DNA of 5,943 nucleotides from Thermoplasmata archaeon (GTDB taxonomy: Archaea > Thermoplasmatota > E2 > UBA202 > JdFR-43), in assembly GCA_021161135.1 (NCBI GenBank), contig JAGHBD010000102.1, positions 1-5,943 on the forward strand. Reading direction: 5' to 3'. The notes beneath the pieces were generated by a model. It searched no databases and had not been told where the DNA came from. It saw only the letters and a list, made by a program, of their open reading frames with translations. Below are positions 1-5,943 of the stretch, piece by piece. How positions within the stretch are numbered: the stretch's first letter is position 1; each line of letters starts with the position of its first letter. The translations under genes were made by a program, and so were the position numbers.

Positions 1-234
1 AAACTTTACAGGAAATTCAGAGGAGTAATAGAAGGAATATTTGGAGGATTGGAAACGAGGAGACTGTTATTCACGAGATATAAGAAAAAATCAATGAGAA
101 TGAAACACATAATTGCCATGGCAATTGTTCATAACATAAACACATACATGGCAATTTCTTCATTCATTCTGATTTTTTCGACAACCTCGAAATTTTTAGC
201 TTTTGCCTTATCGAAATGCTTAGGCAAAACTTAG
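1..234 (+). CDS. DDE transposase, C-terminal fragment (5' end outside window)
   Basis: The frame is open from the first base to a TAG at 232-234, giving 77 visible residues; the start lies outside the window. The fragment begins with Tyr and Arg residues followed by VIEGIFGGLETRR (from codon 9). This resembles the C-terminal region of IS4/IS5-type DDE transposases, where an Arg three residues before a Glu marks the last catalytic acid (here Glu at codon 11, bases 31-33). The basic stretch and the HNINTYMA segment after it match the usual helical end of such proteins (family knowledge). The last 30 or so residues are hydrophobic and less typical, so the frame may read on past the ancestral end of the enzyme. 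The stop lies inside a short tandem repeat and 33 bp from nadA. IS family and completeness cannot be judged. The first visible ATG at 49 is not a credible start because similarity begins before it. Confidence 0.62.
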   Translation, partial: KLYRKFRGVIEGIFGGLETRRLLFTRYKKKSMRMKHIIAMAIVHNINTYMAISSFILIFSTTSKFLAFALSKCLGKT

Positions 235-240
235 GCAAAA
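201..240. repeat. 11-bp tandem repeat with facing inverted copy upstream of nadA
   Basis: CTTAGGCAAAA occurs twice back to back, at 219-229 and 230-240. A reverse-oriented copy, TTTTGCCTTA, lies at 201-210 and pairs with TTAGGCAAAA (220-229) with one mismatch, leaving a 9-base loop. The second direct copy abuts the nadA TATA box. Two readings fit: the right terminal repeat of the insertion sequence whose transposase ends here, or an operator next to the nadA promoter. The sequence alone does not decide between them. Confidence 0.6.
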
Positions 241-248
241 TTTATATT
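241..248 (+). promoter_or_regulatory. TATA box of nadA, leaderless promoter
   Basis: TTTATATT is preceded by an A-rich BRE-like GGCAAAA. Its centre is about 24 bases before the GTG start of nadA, so transcription would begin at or next to the start codon. There is no Shine-Dalgarno sequence before the GTG, which fits a leaderless mRNA. The box directly follows the second tandem repeat copy. Confidence 0.55.
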
Positions 249-267
249 CCATTTTGATATAATAAAT

Positions 268-1158
268 GTGGAAAAATTGGAAAAATTGAAAAAAGAGCGA
301 AATGCAATTATACTGGCTCACAATTATCAGCGTCCTGAAATACAGGATGTTGCAGATTTCGTCGGCGATTCTTTGGCACTTGCAATGAAGGCAAGAGAGA
401 CAGATGCGGATGTTATTGTTTTTTGCGGCGTCGATTTTATGGCTGAATCGGCAAAAATAATTAATCCGGATAAAGTTGTGCTTTTTCCAGATGAAACAGC
501 AAAATGCCCCATGGCTGCGATGGTTGATGCGGAGTCAGTGATAAAACTGAAGGAAAAATACGGCTACGATGTCGTTTCATATATAAATACGAGTGCCGCC
601 GTCAAGGCGGTGAGTGATATATGTTGCACCTCTGCCAATGCTGTTAAGGTTGTTGAAAGCATGCCCGATGGCGTTATTTTCACACCAGACGAAAATCTCG
701 GAAATTATGTGAAGAGATTTGTCAAAGATAAGGAAATGATAATATGGCCCGGTTTCTGTCCCACGCATATGGGCATCTCCCTAAAAGATGTGCTTGAATT
801 AAAGAAGAAGCATCCAGAAGCAGAAATTTTGGCTCACCCCGAATGTACATCGGAAATAATTGATATAGCGGATAAAGTTGCATCCACTGAAGGAATGGTA
901 AGGTATGCGATGGAATCAAAGGCAAAGGAATTTATTGTTGCCACAGAAAAAGAATTATGCTACAGAATGAAAAAAGAAATGCCAGATAAGGAATTTTATC
1001 CAGTAAAAAATGCTGTATGCCCTACAATGAAGAAAATAACGTTGGAAAAGGTTATAATGAGCTTGGAAAAAATGAAGCCGGAGATAAAGCTCAGTGAGGA
1101 AATAATTGAAAGGGCGAGAGAACCACTGGAAAAAATGTTAAGGATTGGAAGGGGATAA
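268..1158 (+). CDS. nadA: Quinolinate synthase NadA
   Basis: NadA condenses iminoaspartate with dihydroxyacetone phosphate to quinolinate, the de novo NAD precursor, using a [4Fe-4S] cluster in the cytoplasm. The 296-residue product matches the compact family size (about 300 in Thermotoga). Three cysteines fit the cluster ligands: Cys80 (ETAKCPMA), Cys164 (WPGFCPTHMG) and Cys251 (KNAVCPTMK), close to the Thermotoga positions 81, 168 and 254. Other expected residues are present: His18 and Tyr20 (AHNYQ), Tyr105 and Asn107 (SYINTSA), Ser122 (CCTSAN), and His190 and Glu192 (AHPECTSE). The GTG at 268 is chosen because His18/Tyr20 must be included, the next in-frame ATG is at residue 40, and the TATA spacing suits a leaderless start. 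No partner (L-aspartate oxidase or dehydrogenase, nadC) is in the window. The 3' end overlaps the convergent regulator gene by 21 bp. nifS, a possible sulfur source for the cluster, lies just beyond that gene. Confidence 0.97.
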   Translation: MEKLEKLKKERNAIILAHNYQRPEIQDVADFVGDSLALAMKARETDADVIVFCGVDFMAESAKIINPDKVVLFPDETAKCPMAAMVDAESVIKLKEKYGYDVVSYINTSAAVKAVSDICCTSANAVKVVESMPDGVIFTPDENLGNYVKRFVKDKEMIIWPGFCPTHMGISLKDVLELKKKHPEAEILAHPECTSEIIDIADKVASTEGMVRYAMESKAKEFIVATEKELCYRMKKEMPDKEFYPVKNAVCPTMKKITLEKVIMSLEKMKPEIKLSEEIIERAREPLEKMLRIGRG

Positions 1159-1449
1159 TCTTCTTATTTCCCTGCATATCTGACACACACTATTTTCATC
1201 GAATTTACCTTTTATCAGCATTTTTGCAATTTCATCTATTTTTTTCATTATTTTCGGATTTGAATTTATTATATCTCTTTCCTTGCCACGAAAGGCTGTT
1301 AAATAATGGCTTACAGCTCCCTGTGTTACGCCTAAAATTTTGGATATTTCAATCTGTTTAAGTCCATAATCCTTTGCAAGCTTAACCGCCACTTCCGCTC
1401 TTATTGCTGGAAGTATTTTGCTTGCTGCTTCCTCGCACCGAAATTTCAT
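1138..1449 (-). CDS. Small HTH transcriptional regulator, COG2522-like, with C-terminal CxxC
   Basis: This is a 103-residue predicted DNA-binding protein. Residues 12-25 (ILPAIRAEVAVKLA) and the helix-turn-helix at about 28-54 (with SKILGVTQGAVSHYL) match the Cro/C1-like domain of archaeal COG2522 regulators, which is also fused to ThiN in archaeal thiamine regulators (family knowledge). The tail carries CQICREIRR with Cys89 and Cys92, and Cys5 sits near the N-terminus. Together they could bind a metal or an Fe-S cluster, which is inference. There is no ligand-binding domain. The ATG at 1447-1449 has no Shine-Dalgarno sequence and a TATA-like element sits about 23 bases upstream. The gene is divergent from nifS, 41 bp between start codons, and convergent with nadA, overlapping its last 21 bp. 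Autoregulation and control of nifS and perhaps nadA are likely from position alone. The target and signal are unknown. Confidence 0.85.
   Translation of the reverse strand: MKFRCEEAASKILPAIRAEVAVKLAKDYGLKQIEISKILGVTQGAVSHYLTAFRGKERDIINSNPKIMKKIDEIAKMLIKGKFDENSVCQICREIRRLSPSNP
1239..1245 (+). terminator. Possible oligo-T terminator for nadA
   Basis: A run of seven T on the plus strand lies about 80 bases after the nadA stop, with a five-T run at 1221-1225 just before it. Archaeal RNA polymerase can stop at such runs without a hairpin. The run lies inside the opposing regulator gene, where it encodes lysines, so it may have no terminator role. Confidence 0.25.
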
Positions 1450-1460
1450 AATGGAAAATG

Positions 1461-1468
1461 TTATAAGC
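1461..1468 (+). promoter_or_regulatory. TATA-like box of nifS, leaderless promoter
   Basis: TTATAAGC is centred about 26-27 bases before the nifS ATG, with A-rich sequence upstream (GGAAAATG). No Shine-Dalgarno sequence precedes the ATG, so a leaderless transcript is likely. It lies within the 41-bp region shared with the divergent regulator gene. Confidence 0.5.
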
Positions 1469-1475
1469 TTTTTAA
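1469..1475 (-). promoter_or_regulatory. TATA-like box of the HTH regulator gene
   Basis: On the minus strand this reads TTAAAAA, centred about 23 bases before the regulator ATG. It abuts the plus-strand TATA box for nifS, so the two promoters are interleaved. A protein bound over 1460-1476 would affect both. The match to consensus is modest. Confidence 0.38.
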
Positions 1476-1490
1476 CTATTACGGTGTAAT

Positions 1491-2645
1491 ATGAAGGTAT
1501 ATCTTGACCATGCTGCTACCACTCCGGTTGCAAAAGAAGTTTTGGAGGCGATGATTCCTTTCTTTAGCGAGAAATTCGGAAATGCCTCCAGCCTCCATGC
1601 TTATGGAAGAGAGGCAAGGAAAGCACTGGAGGAAAGCAGAGAGAAAGTTGCAAAACTGATAAATGCTGAGCCAGAGGAAATAATATTTACGGGAAGCGGA
1701 ACAGAAAGTGACAACCTTGCAATAAAAGGCATTGCCTTTCTTCACAGAAAAGGGCATATAATAACGAGTAGCATTGAACATCCAGCAGTACTTGAAACAT
1801 GCCACTATTTGCAGAGAAAAGGTTTTGAAGTTACTTTTTTACCAGTGGATAAATATGGGCTGATTGATATAGATGAGCTTGAGGAGGCAATAAGAGAAGA
1901 TACCATCCTCATTTCCATTATGCACGCAAATAATGAAATAGGAACAATAGAGCCAATTGAAGAAATAGGAAAAATTGCGAGGAAGAACAACATTATATTC
2001 CATACAGATGCGGTGCAAAGTGTTGGAAAAATAGAAGTGGATGTTAAAAAAATAAACGTGGATTTGTTGTCCATGTCATCACATAAAATCCATGGACCAA
2101 AAGGTGTTGGAGCGCTTTATATAAGAAAGGGAGTTAAAATTGAACCAGTCTTGCATGGAGGGGGACATGAAAAAGGTTTACGTTCCTCTACCGAAAACAT
2201 AGCTGGTATTGTTGGCTTTGCAAAAGCGTGCGAAATTGCGGGCAGCAGAATGGAAAAAGATGCTGAAAAAATGATGAAGCTGAGGGATAAAATAATAAAA
2301 GAAGTGTTGAAAATAGAAGAAACGTATTTGACGGGTCATCCAACAAAAAGACTGCCAAATCACGCCAGTTTTTATTTTAGAGGTATAGAAGGGGAAAGTC
2401 TCGTTTTAATGCTCGATTCAAAGGGCATTGCAACATCAACAGGCTCAGCATGCTCATCAAAGAAGCTTCAGCCATCGCATGTTTTGCTTGCAACAGGCAT
2501 AAAGCCCGAAGACGCCCACGGCTCGCTGCGTGTAACCCTGGGGAGAGAAAATACTGAGGAAGAAATAGACTATTTCCTTGGGGTTCTCCCTCAGATTGTC
2601 GAAGATTTGAGGAAAATTTCTCCGATGTGGTATAAATCAAAATAG
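1491..2645 (+). CDS. nifS: Cysteine desulfurase, NifS/IscS type (group I)
   Basis: This PLP enzyme removes sulfur from L-cysteine as a protein-bound persulfide for Fe-S cluster assembly and tRNA thiolation, leaving alanine. The 384 residues fit the family. Visible motifs are the N-terminal YLDHAATTP, the phosphate-loop region TGSGTESDN (67-75), His97 (SSIEHPAV) stacking on PLP, Asp173 (HTDAVQ), the Schiff-base Lys199 (SSHKIHGPKG), and RSSTEN at 231-236. The catalytic cysteine is Cys321 in STGSACSSKKLQPSHVL; this long flexible loop marks group I (NifS/IscS) rather than the SufS type. The ATG is the natural start, as the family motif begins at residue 4 and the TATA box is properly placed. No scaffold protein is next to it. 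Its neighbours, the Cys-containing regulator and nadA, suggest a role in maturing the NadA cluster, as proposed for Bacillus nifS. The last 9 bp overlap the convergent propeller pseudogene. Confidence 0.96.
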   Translation: MKVYLDHAATTPVAKEVLEAMIPFFSEKFGNASSLHAYGREARKALEESREKVAKLINAEPEEIIFTGSGTESDNLAIKGIAFLHRKGHIITSSIEHPAVLETCHYLQRKGFEVTFLPVDKYGLIDIDELEEAIREDTILISIMHANNEIGTIEPIEEIGKIARKNNIIFHTDAVQSVGKIEVDVKKINVDLLSMSSHKIHGPKGVGALYIRKGVKIEPVLHGGGHEKGLRSSTENIAGIVGFAKACEIAGSRMEKDAEKMMKLRDKIIKEVLKIEETYLTGHPTKRLPNHASFYFRGIEGESLVLMLDSKGIATSTGSACSSKKLQPSHVLLATGIKPEDAHGSLRVTLGRENTEEEIDYFLGVLPQIVEDLRKISPMWYKSK

Positions 2646-4014
2646 GGAAAAGGGGCAAAGGATAAGTTCAATGAGCCATCTGATGATGTTATAGGAGAAG
2701 GTTTTGGGCATTGTAACTGGCAGGGGATCGCTCCATGGAGTCTCTGAATAATGAATATCCTTTGCCTTTACTCTCACCATGTATGTGCTCTTTTCTTTCC
2801 ATGCATGTTTTACTTTCACAGTCTCTCCAGATTTATATGGACCAAGCCATCCGCTTATACTCCCATCACCCCAGTCGAACATGTAGTATAGTTCATCCCC
2901 ATCGGCATCGGTAGCAGATGTCTTATACGTAAAATTCCATCCCACCTTGCCCATTTTAAATCCACGAGGTTGCAACGGTTTTGATGGCGGATTATTCTCT
3001 GTTTTCCTCGCACATTTTAAATCGCCGAAATCCCAGTTAAAGTAACTGATAACAGGGTTGTCGTTGGCATCTATGGCTATACTCCAGCACCCTCCAACAT
3101 TTCCTTCCGTATCTATGAGTTCCACGTTCCATTTGCTCCCATCATAATATGCATATCCTTGGTCATTTCCCTCATTCTTAACATATCTGTTGAATGCAAC
3201 GTGGGGCAGATCATTTGAATCCACAGCAATGGTTCCTGCAATAAACATTTCTGTAGCTGTATGGGGCAAAAATGTTTCCACATTCCATGACTCGCCATCA
3301 TAAAATGCATATTTTGAATCATTGCTTCCATAAACAAAATAGCATGCATGAATGTGCTTTTCTGAATCTATTACAGCAGCAGGGTAACAAATTTCTCCTT
3401 CAGCATCATCAATAGTTTCGATGTTCCATTTATTGCCATCATAATATGCATGTTTCAATTCATTTCCATTTCCGTAAATTATGTGGATATTTCCATTGTC
3501 AACAAATATTGAACCTATGCTGAACCATCCCACATTTCCTCCATCAACAGTTTCTATATGCCACTTATTGCCATCATAATAGACATGCTTTAGAGTATTA
3601 TTATCATCATATCCTACACATGCAATATGAGGATTTTCATTTTCATCGAGGGTTATCGAAAGATGACCAAAGAGTTTTGTATCTGTTCCAACAGTTTCTA
3701 TATTCCATTTGCTTCCGTCATAATATGCATATTTCAGACATTTTTTGATGAAATCATGATAAGCAATATGTGGATGATCGCTGCTATCCAAAACCATGGC
3801 TGTTGGGATACCAACAGAGCCTGCTGAATCAACAGTTTCTGTTATCCATTCCTCCCCATTCCAGTAAGCATATTTTAAATCACTTTATCAACATCCCAGT
3901 AACTTATATGGGGATTATTGTGGCTATCTATGGCAATGGATGTAAATCTTCCCACATAGCCTTCATAATCAACTGTTTCGATGGACCAGTTAAGCTGATT
4001 TTTACTGGAAACAT
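2637..4014 (-). pseudogene. Broken secreted-type beta-propeller plus PKD-domain gene
   Basis: The main open frame (386 residues from an ATG at 3795-3797 down to the TGA at 2637-2639) starts in mid-repeat. The same repeat family continues upstream: the frame runs back to a stop at 3885-3887, and similarity then resumes in another frame (HNNPHISYWDVDK, ending at 3884), a one-base loss at an A run. That frame has no ATG, GTG or TTG before the repeats. An ATG directly after the glyA stop (4012-4014) is in a third frame, one base off at an A5 run (3999-4003). Seven units of WNIETVD / SIAIDSNDNPHIAY / LKYAYYDG type suggest a seven-bladed propeller. A PKD-like domain follows at residues about 269-362 of the main frame (DADGDE, FDWGDGS, WSDPLPVTMPK), then a hydrophobic tail. 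No signal peptide is visible, though such proteins are normally secreted. Ligand unknown. Homopolymer sequencing errors are an alternative explanation. Confidence 0.72.
2994..4000 (-). repeat. Seven coding repeats of a beta-propeller
   Basis: Seven related units of about 45-50 codons lie in tandem inside the damaged gene. The clearest DNA-level core on the plus strand is a TTCCATTT...CCATCATAATATGCAT motif near 3128, 3283, 3424, 3559, 3703 and, more weakly, 3846. The spacing is about 135-155 bases. Each unit carries a D-x-N-x-x-PHI strand and a YYDGxKWNxET strand. The first unit lies in the shifted frame, and the last lacks the YDG part. Confidence 0.75.
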
Positions 4015-5139
4015 TTAAAGATAAAATTCCATTGCCAACTTTGAAGCTCTCTTGCCAACCTCTCCGCCATTATATACTTCTGCCATCATATGTGCTATCT
4101 CTTCCATTTCCTCTTCCTTCATTCCAATATGCGTTGCTTCCGCCACCCCTATTCTACCCACACAATCAATGAATATGCTGTTTTTCTCCAGTTTTTTGAA
4201 ATAATCATATGCCTCCCTTTTATTCATGTTTAGTAATATTTGATGACTTTCTGTATATCCCATATGTTTATATTTTACAGGCACTCCGAGATCATCCAAG
4301 CATTTTGCCAAATACTTTGCATTTTTTACAATCTGTGATGCATATTCTTTTCCACTTTCCATCATTTCCTCAATTACAGCACCAAGAGCCGCTATTCTAT
4401 TCATGTGAGGATTATCAATCAATCCGATGCCCTTATCGAAATCAAATAGAAGAAATGGTGCAATTTTTTCTGCAACTTTCGCATCGTCTGCAAGAATTAT
4501 TCCACCCTGTGGTCCAGGAAAACTTTTATGTGTTGATGCAATCATTAATTTAGCTCCTTCCTTTAAAGGTTTTTGAAATCTTCCTCCAGCTATTAAGCCG
4601 AGAACATGGGAGGCGTCGTAACATAGAATACCTTTAAATTTTTTAGCGATTTTTTCCACTGGATGAGGAAAAAGAATCGTTGATGATGCAAGCATTATAA
4701 GAGGAAACTCTTTATTTATGTTGCCGAGCTTATCTTCATCTATGAAATATTCTTTCGTTGGCAATGGATAAAATTTTCTCCCAAATTTTTCATATCCAAA
4801 AGGATATCCACCATTTTCTTTTGGTATGCCAGCTACTTCATCGCCAAAATTGCTGAAAGCAAAAATGGCCGCGACATTACATATATTGCCAGATAAAGGA
4901 GTTATAAAGGCATATTTAGTTCCAAATAGCTTTTTAGCCATTTCCTCAACGGTTTCATAAATTTCCATTGCATATTTGCTGCCACCATACCATTCATTCC
5001 CATATCTCCCAGCAAGATCACTCGCCAAAATTTCCGCTGCATAGGGAGAAATTCTATTCTCCGACGCAACTAAATTGATACCAGATAACTTATGTTCTTC
5101 ATGTTTTTTAACGAGTTCCCTTATCTTCTTTTCTTCCAT
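4015..5139 (-). CDS. glyA: Serine hydroxymethyltransferase-like PLP enzyme (GlyA family, atypical)
   Basis: SHMT interconverts serine and glycine, passing a one-carbon unit to a folate or methanopterin cofactor. This 374-residue protein has the fold-type I SHMT plan: LVASEN (Ser26) near the N-terminus, Asp175 and His178 (YDASHVLGLIAGG), the Schiff-base Lys205 (STHKSFPGPQGG), NPHMNRIAALG (243-253), and Arg329 (GRIGVAEATHIG) at the place of the substrate-carboxylate Arg363 of the E. coli enzyme. It is shorter than the usual 415-430 residues. Several positions differ: the loop between Tyr46 and Tyr51 is five residues shorter than E. coli Tyr55-Tyr65, which carries Glu57; Tyr112 stands where the PLP-stacking His126 is expected; and TH replaces the usual TR near the C-terminus. 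Alignments are by eye. The ATG overlaps the end of the upstream surface-protein gene by 19 bp, suggesting translational coupling. The family is sure; the substrate is less so. Confidence 0.85.
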   Translation of the reverse strand: MEEKKIRELVKKHEEHKLSGINLVASENRISPYAAEILASDLAGRYGNEWYGGSKYAMEIYETVEEMAKKLFGTKYAFITPLSGNICNVAAIFAFSNFGDEVAGIPKENGGYPFGYEKFGRKFYPLPTKEYFIDEDKLGNINKEFPLIMLASSTILFPHPVEKIAKKFKGILCYDASHVLGLIAGGRFQKPLKEGAKLMIASTHKSFPGPQGGIILADDAKVAEKIAPFLLFDFDKGIGLIDNPHMNRIAALGAVIEEMMESGKEYASQIVKNAKYLAKCLDDLGVPVKYKHMGYTESHQILLNMNKREAYDYFKKLEKNSIFIDCVGRIGVAEATHIGMKEEEMEEIAHMMAEVYNGGEVGKRASKLAMEFYL

Positions 5140-5943
5140 ATTGCAAATAGGATAAGCACTATTATAACTATCACTATGCCCACTGCCAGAGCCCCTCCCT
5201 GCGGCTTCGTTCTGCTCATGAGGGTGAGCTGTATTTCTTCATAATTTTTTACAGTTTCTTGGCTTGGGGAGAATTGAGGATAATAGTTGAAGCGGAGGCG
5301 TATATCAGCTTCTTTCGATTCCTCTGCTTCGATTTTTATTGGTATAGCCGCCTTTCCTTTTGCCTCCACAGGTATTTTTTCATCATAACTCAGTAAAAAG
5401 CCTGATGTATTTTCCTCCTCAATTTCTATATATATGGGGGCATTACAGTTATTTGTTACATTGAAATAAACTGTCTTAAGTTCTCCTCTGTATAGCTGCA
5501 CCGCTGATGGCTTTTCTATTGTAAGCCCGTTATCAACGAAATCTTCCATTACATATATCTCCTTTGTCGCTTCTGAGCCACGGAGTATAAAGCTACCATT
5601 TGTGTAAGCATGTATTTTGACAGGATATTCAATAAATGCAGTCACCTCTTTGTTTGCTTTGAAAGTTATCTTTACATTTTCTCCCTTGCTCCCTCTCATT
5701 ATTTTATCTGGTGTGACTGTAAATTTGCTTGGAGATACATATACAGAAAGCCAGTCTGGCACATTTTCCAGTTCAATATATACCTCCACGGGTAATGGAA
5801 GAAATGAACCGAAGCCCCAGTTTAATGTTACATTGGCAACTATGGTCTCGCTCTCATCTAATCCAATAGGGGGAGGGCTATTTGCCTCTATATCTATACT
5901 CGTTGATACGAAGCCAGCACCTGCAACAGGGAAAAGCATAAAG
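5121..5943 (-). CDS. Membrane-anchored surface protein with Ig-like domains (5' end outside window)
   Basis: No specific function is recognised. The frame runs off the right edge; the ATG at 5937-5939 is probably internal. The first visible residues (FMLFPVAGAGFVSTS) look like the end of a signal peptide, so only its start should be missing. The body, about residues 15-240 counted from that ATG, is beta-strand rich and Thr/Val/Glu rich, in two probable Ig-like modules (about 17-130 and 137-240) like those of archaeal COG1361/COG1470 S-layer-type proteins. Asn-linked glycosylation sequons occur at Asn36, Asn114, Asn160 and Asn177. A single transmembrane helix (about 249-268, GGALAVGIVIVIIVLILFAI) is followed by KKRR, giving an outside N-terminus and a very short cytoplasmic tail. 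The gene ends 19 bp inside the SHMT-like gene on the same strand, so the two are probably cotranscribed, though no functional link is evident. Confidence 0.8.
   Translation of the reverse strand, partial: FMLFPVAGAGFVSTSIDIEANSPPPIGLDESETIVANVTLNWGFGSFLPLPVEVYIELENVPDWLSVYVSPSKFTVTPDKIMRGSKGENVKITFKANKEVTAFIEYPVKIHAYTNGSFILRGSEATKEIYVMEDFVDNGLTIEKPSAVQLYRGELKTVYFNVTNNCNAPIYIEIEEENTSGFLLSYDEKIPVEAKGKAAIPIKIEAEESKEADIRLRFNYYPQFSPSQETVKNYEEIQLTLMSRTKPQGGALAVGIVIVIIVLILFAIWKKRR

Noticed and set aside
111..126. Perfect 16-bp palindrome AATTGCCATGGCAATT, with a half copy at 148-157
   Set aside because: It lies inside the transposase frame and encodes the similar peptides IAMAI and YMAIS; coding similarity explains it better than an operator.
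1479..2074. Minus-strand ORFs opposite nifS
   Set aside because: nifS is a clear, complete family member on the plus strand; the opposite frames give low-complexity Phe/Ser/Cys-rich products typical of shadow ORFs.
3875..3890. Programmed ribosomal frameshift in the propeller gene
   Set aside because: The site is only AAAG with no slippery heptamer, and a second offset at 3999-4003 also blocks the frame, so decay or sequence error is simpler.
2994..4000. Regularly spaced repeats that could suggest a CRISPR or satellite array
   Set aside because: The spacing is about 140 bases, the units diverge, and all encode a continuous beta-propeller protein repeat.
3627..4018. Plus-strand ORFs at 3627-3827 and 3770-4018
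   Set aside because: They run antisense to the propeller repeats, resemble no known protein and have no promoter-like context; they reflect the repeat composition.
4209..4553. Plus-strand ORF of 114 codons opposite the SHMT-like gene
   Set aside because: The His/Phe/Gln-rich product without family features lies wholly within a well-supported minus-strand gene.

Overview
The window looks archaeal, most likely a low-GC euryarchaeon of the Thermoplasmatota type. Arginine is mostly AGA/AGG and isoleucine often ATA. Promoters carry TATA boxes about 24-28 bases before the start codon with no Shine-Dalgarno sequence, implying leaderless mRNAs. The protein families also fit: an archaeal COG2522-type HTH regulator, an archaeal-style SHMT relative, and secreted PKD and Ig-like surface proteins. 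The lineage is an inference; no marker gene is present.

Left part (1-2645). The window opens inside the C-terminus of a DDE transposase (1-234). Next come short tandem and inverted repeats (201-240), which touch the promoter of nadA (268-1158, quinolinate synthase). A small HTH regulator with a C-terminal CxxC motif (1138-1449, minus) is convergent with nadA and overlaps its end by 21 bp. The regulator shares a 41-bp divergent promoter region with nifS (1491-2645, cysteine desulfurase). NadA is a [4Fe-4S] enzyme and NifS supplies sulfur for such clusters, so the three genes form a plausible NAD-biosynthesis/Fe-S unit. It resembles the nadA/nifS/regulator neighbourhood of Bacillus but uses an unrelated regulator.

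Right part (2637-5943, all minus strand). A membrane-anchored surface protein enters from the right edge (5121-5943). It overlaps by 19 bp an SHMT-like PLP enzyme (4015-5139), which keeps the PLP residues but departs from standard SHMT at several active-site positions. Directly after it lies a seven-unit beta-propeller plus PKD gene (2637-4014). This gene has lost an intact reading frame and any visible signal peptide, and is called a pseudogene. Its 3' end overlaps the end of nifS by 9 bp.

The window is almost fully coding, with no stretch over 300 bases without a gene. I see no CRISPR array, rRNA or tRNA. I do not see a clear new multi-gene system. The best leads are the Cys-containing regulator between nadA and nifS, the atypical SHMT-like enzyme, and the damaged propeller gene.
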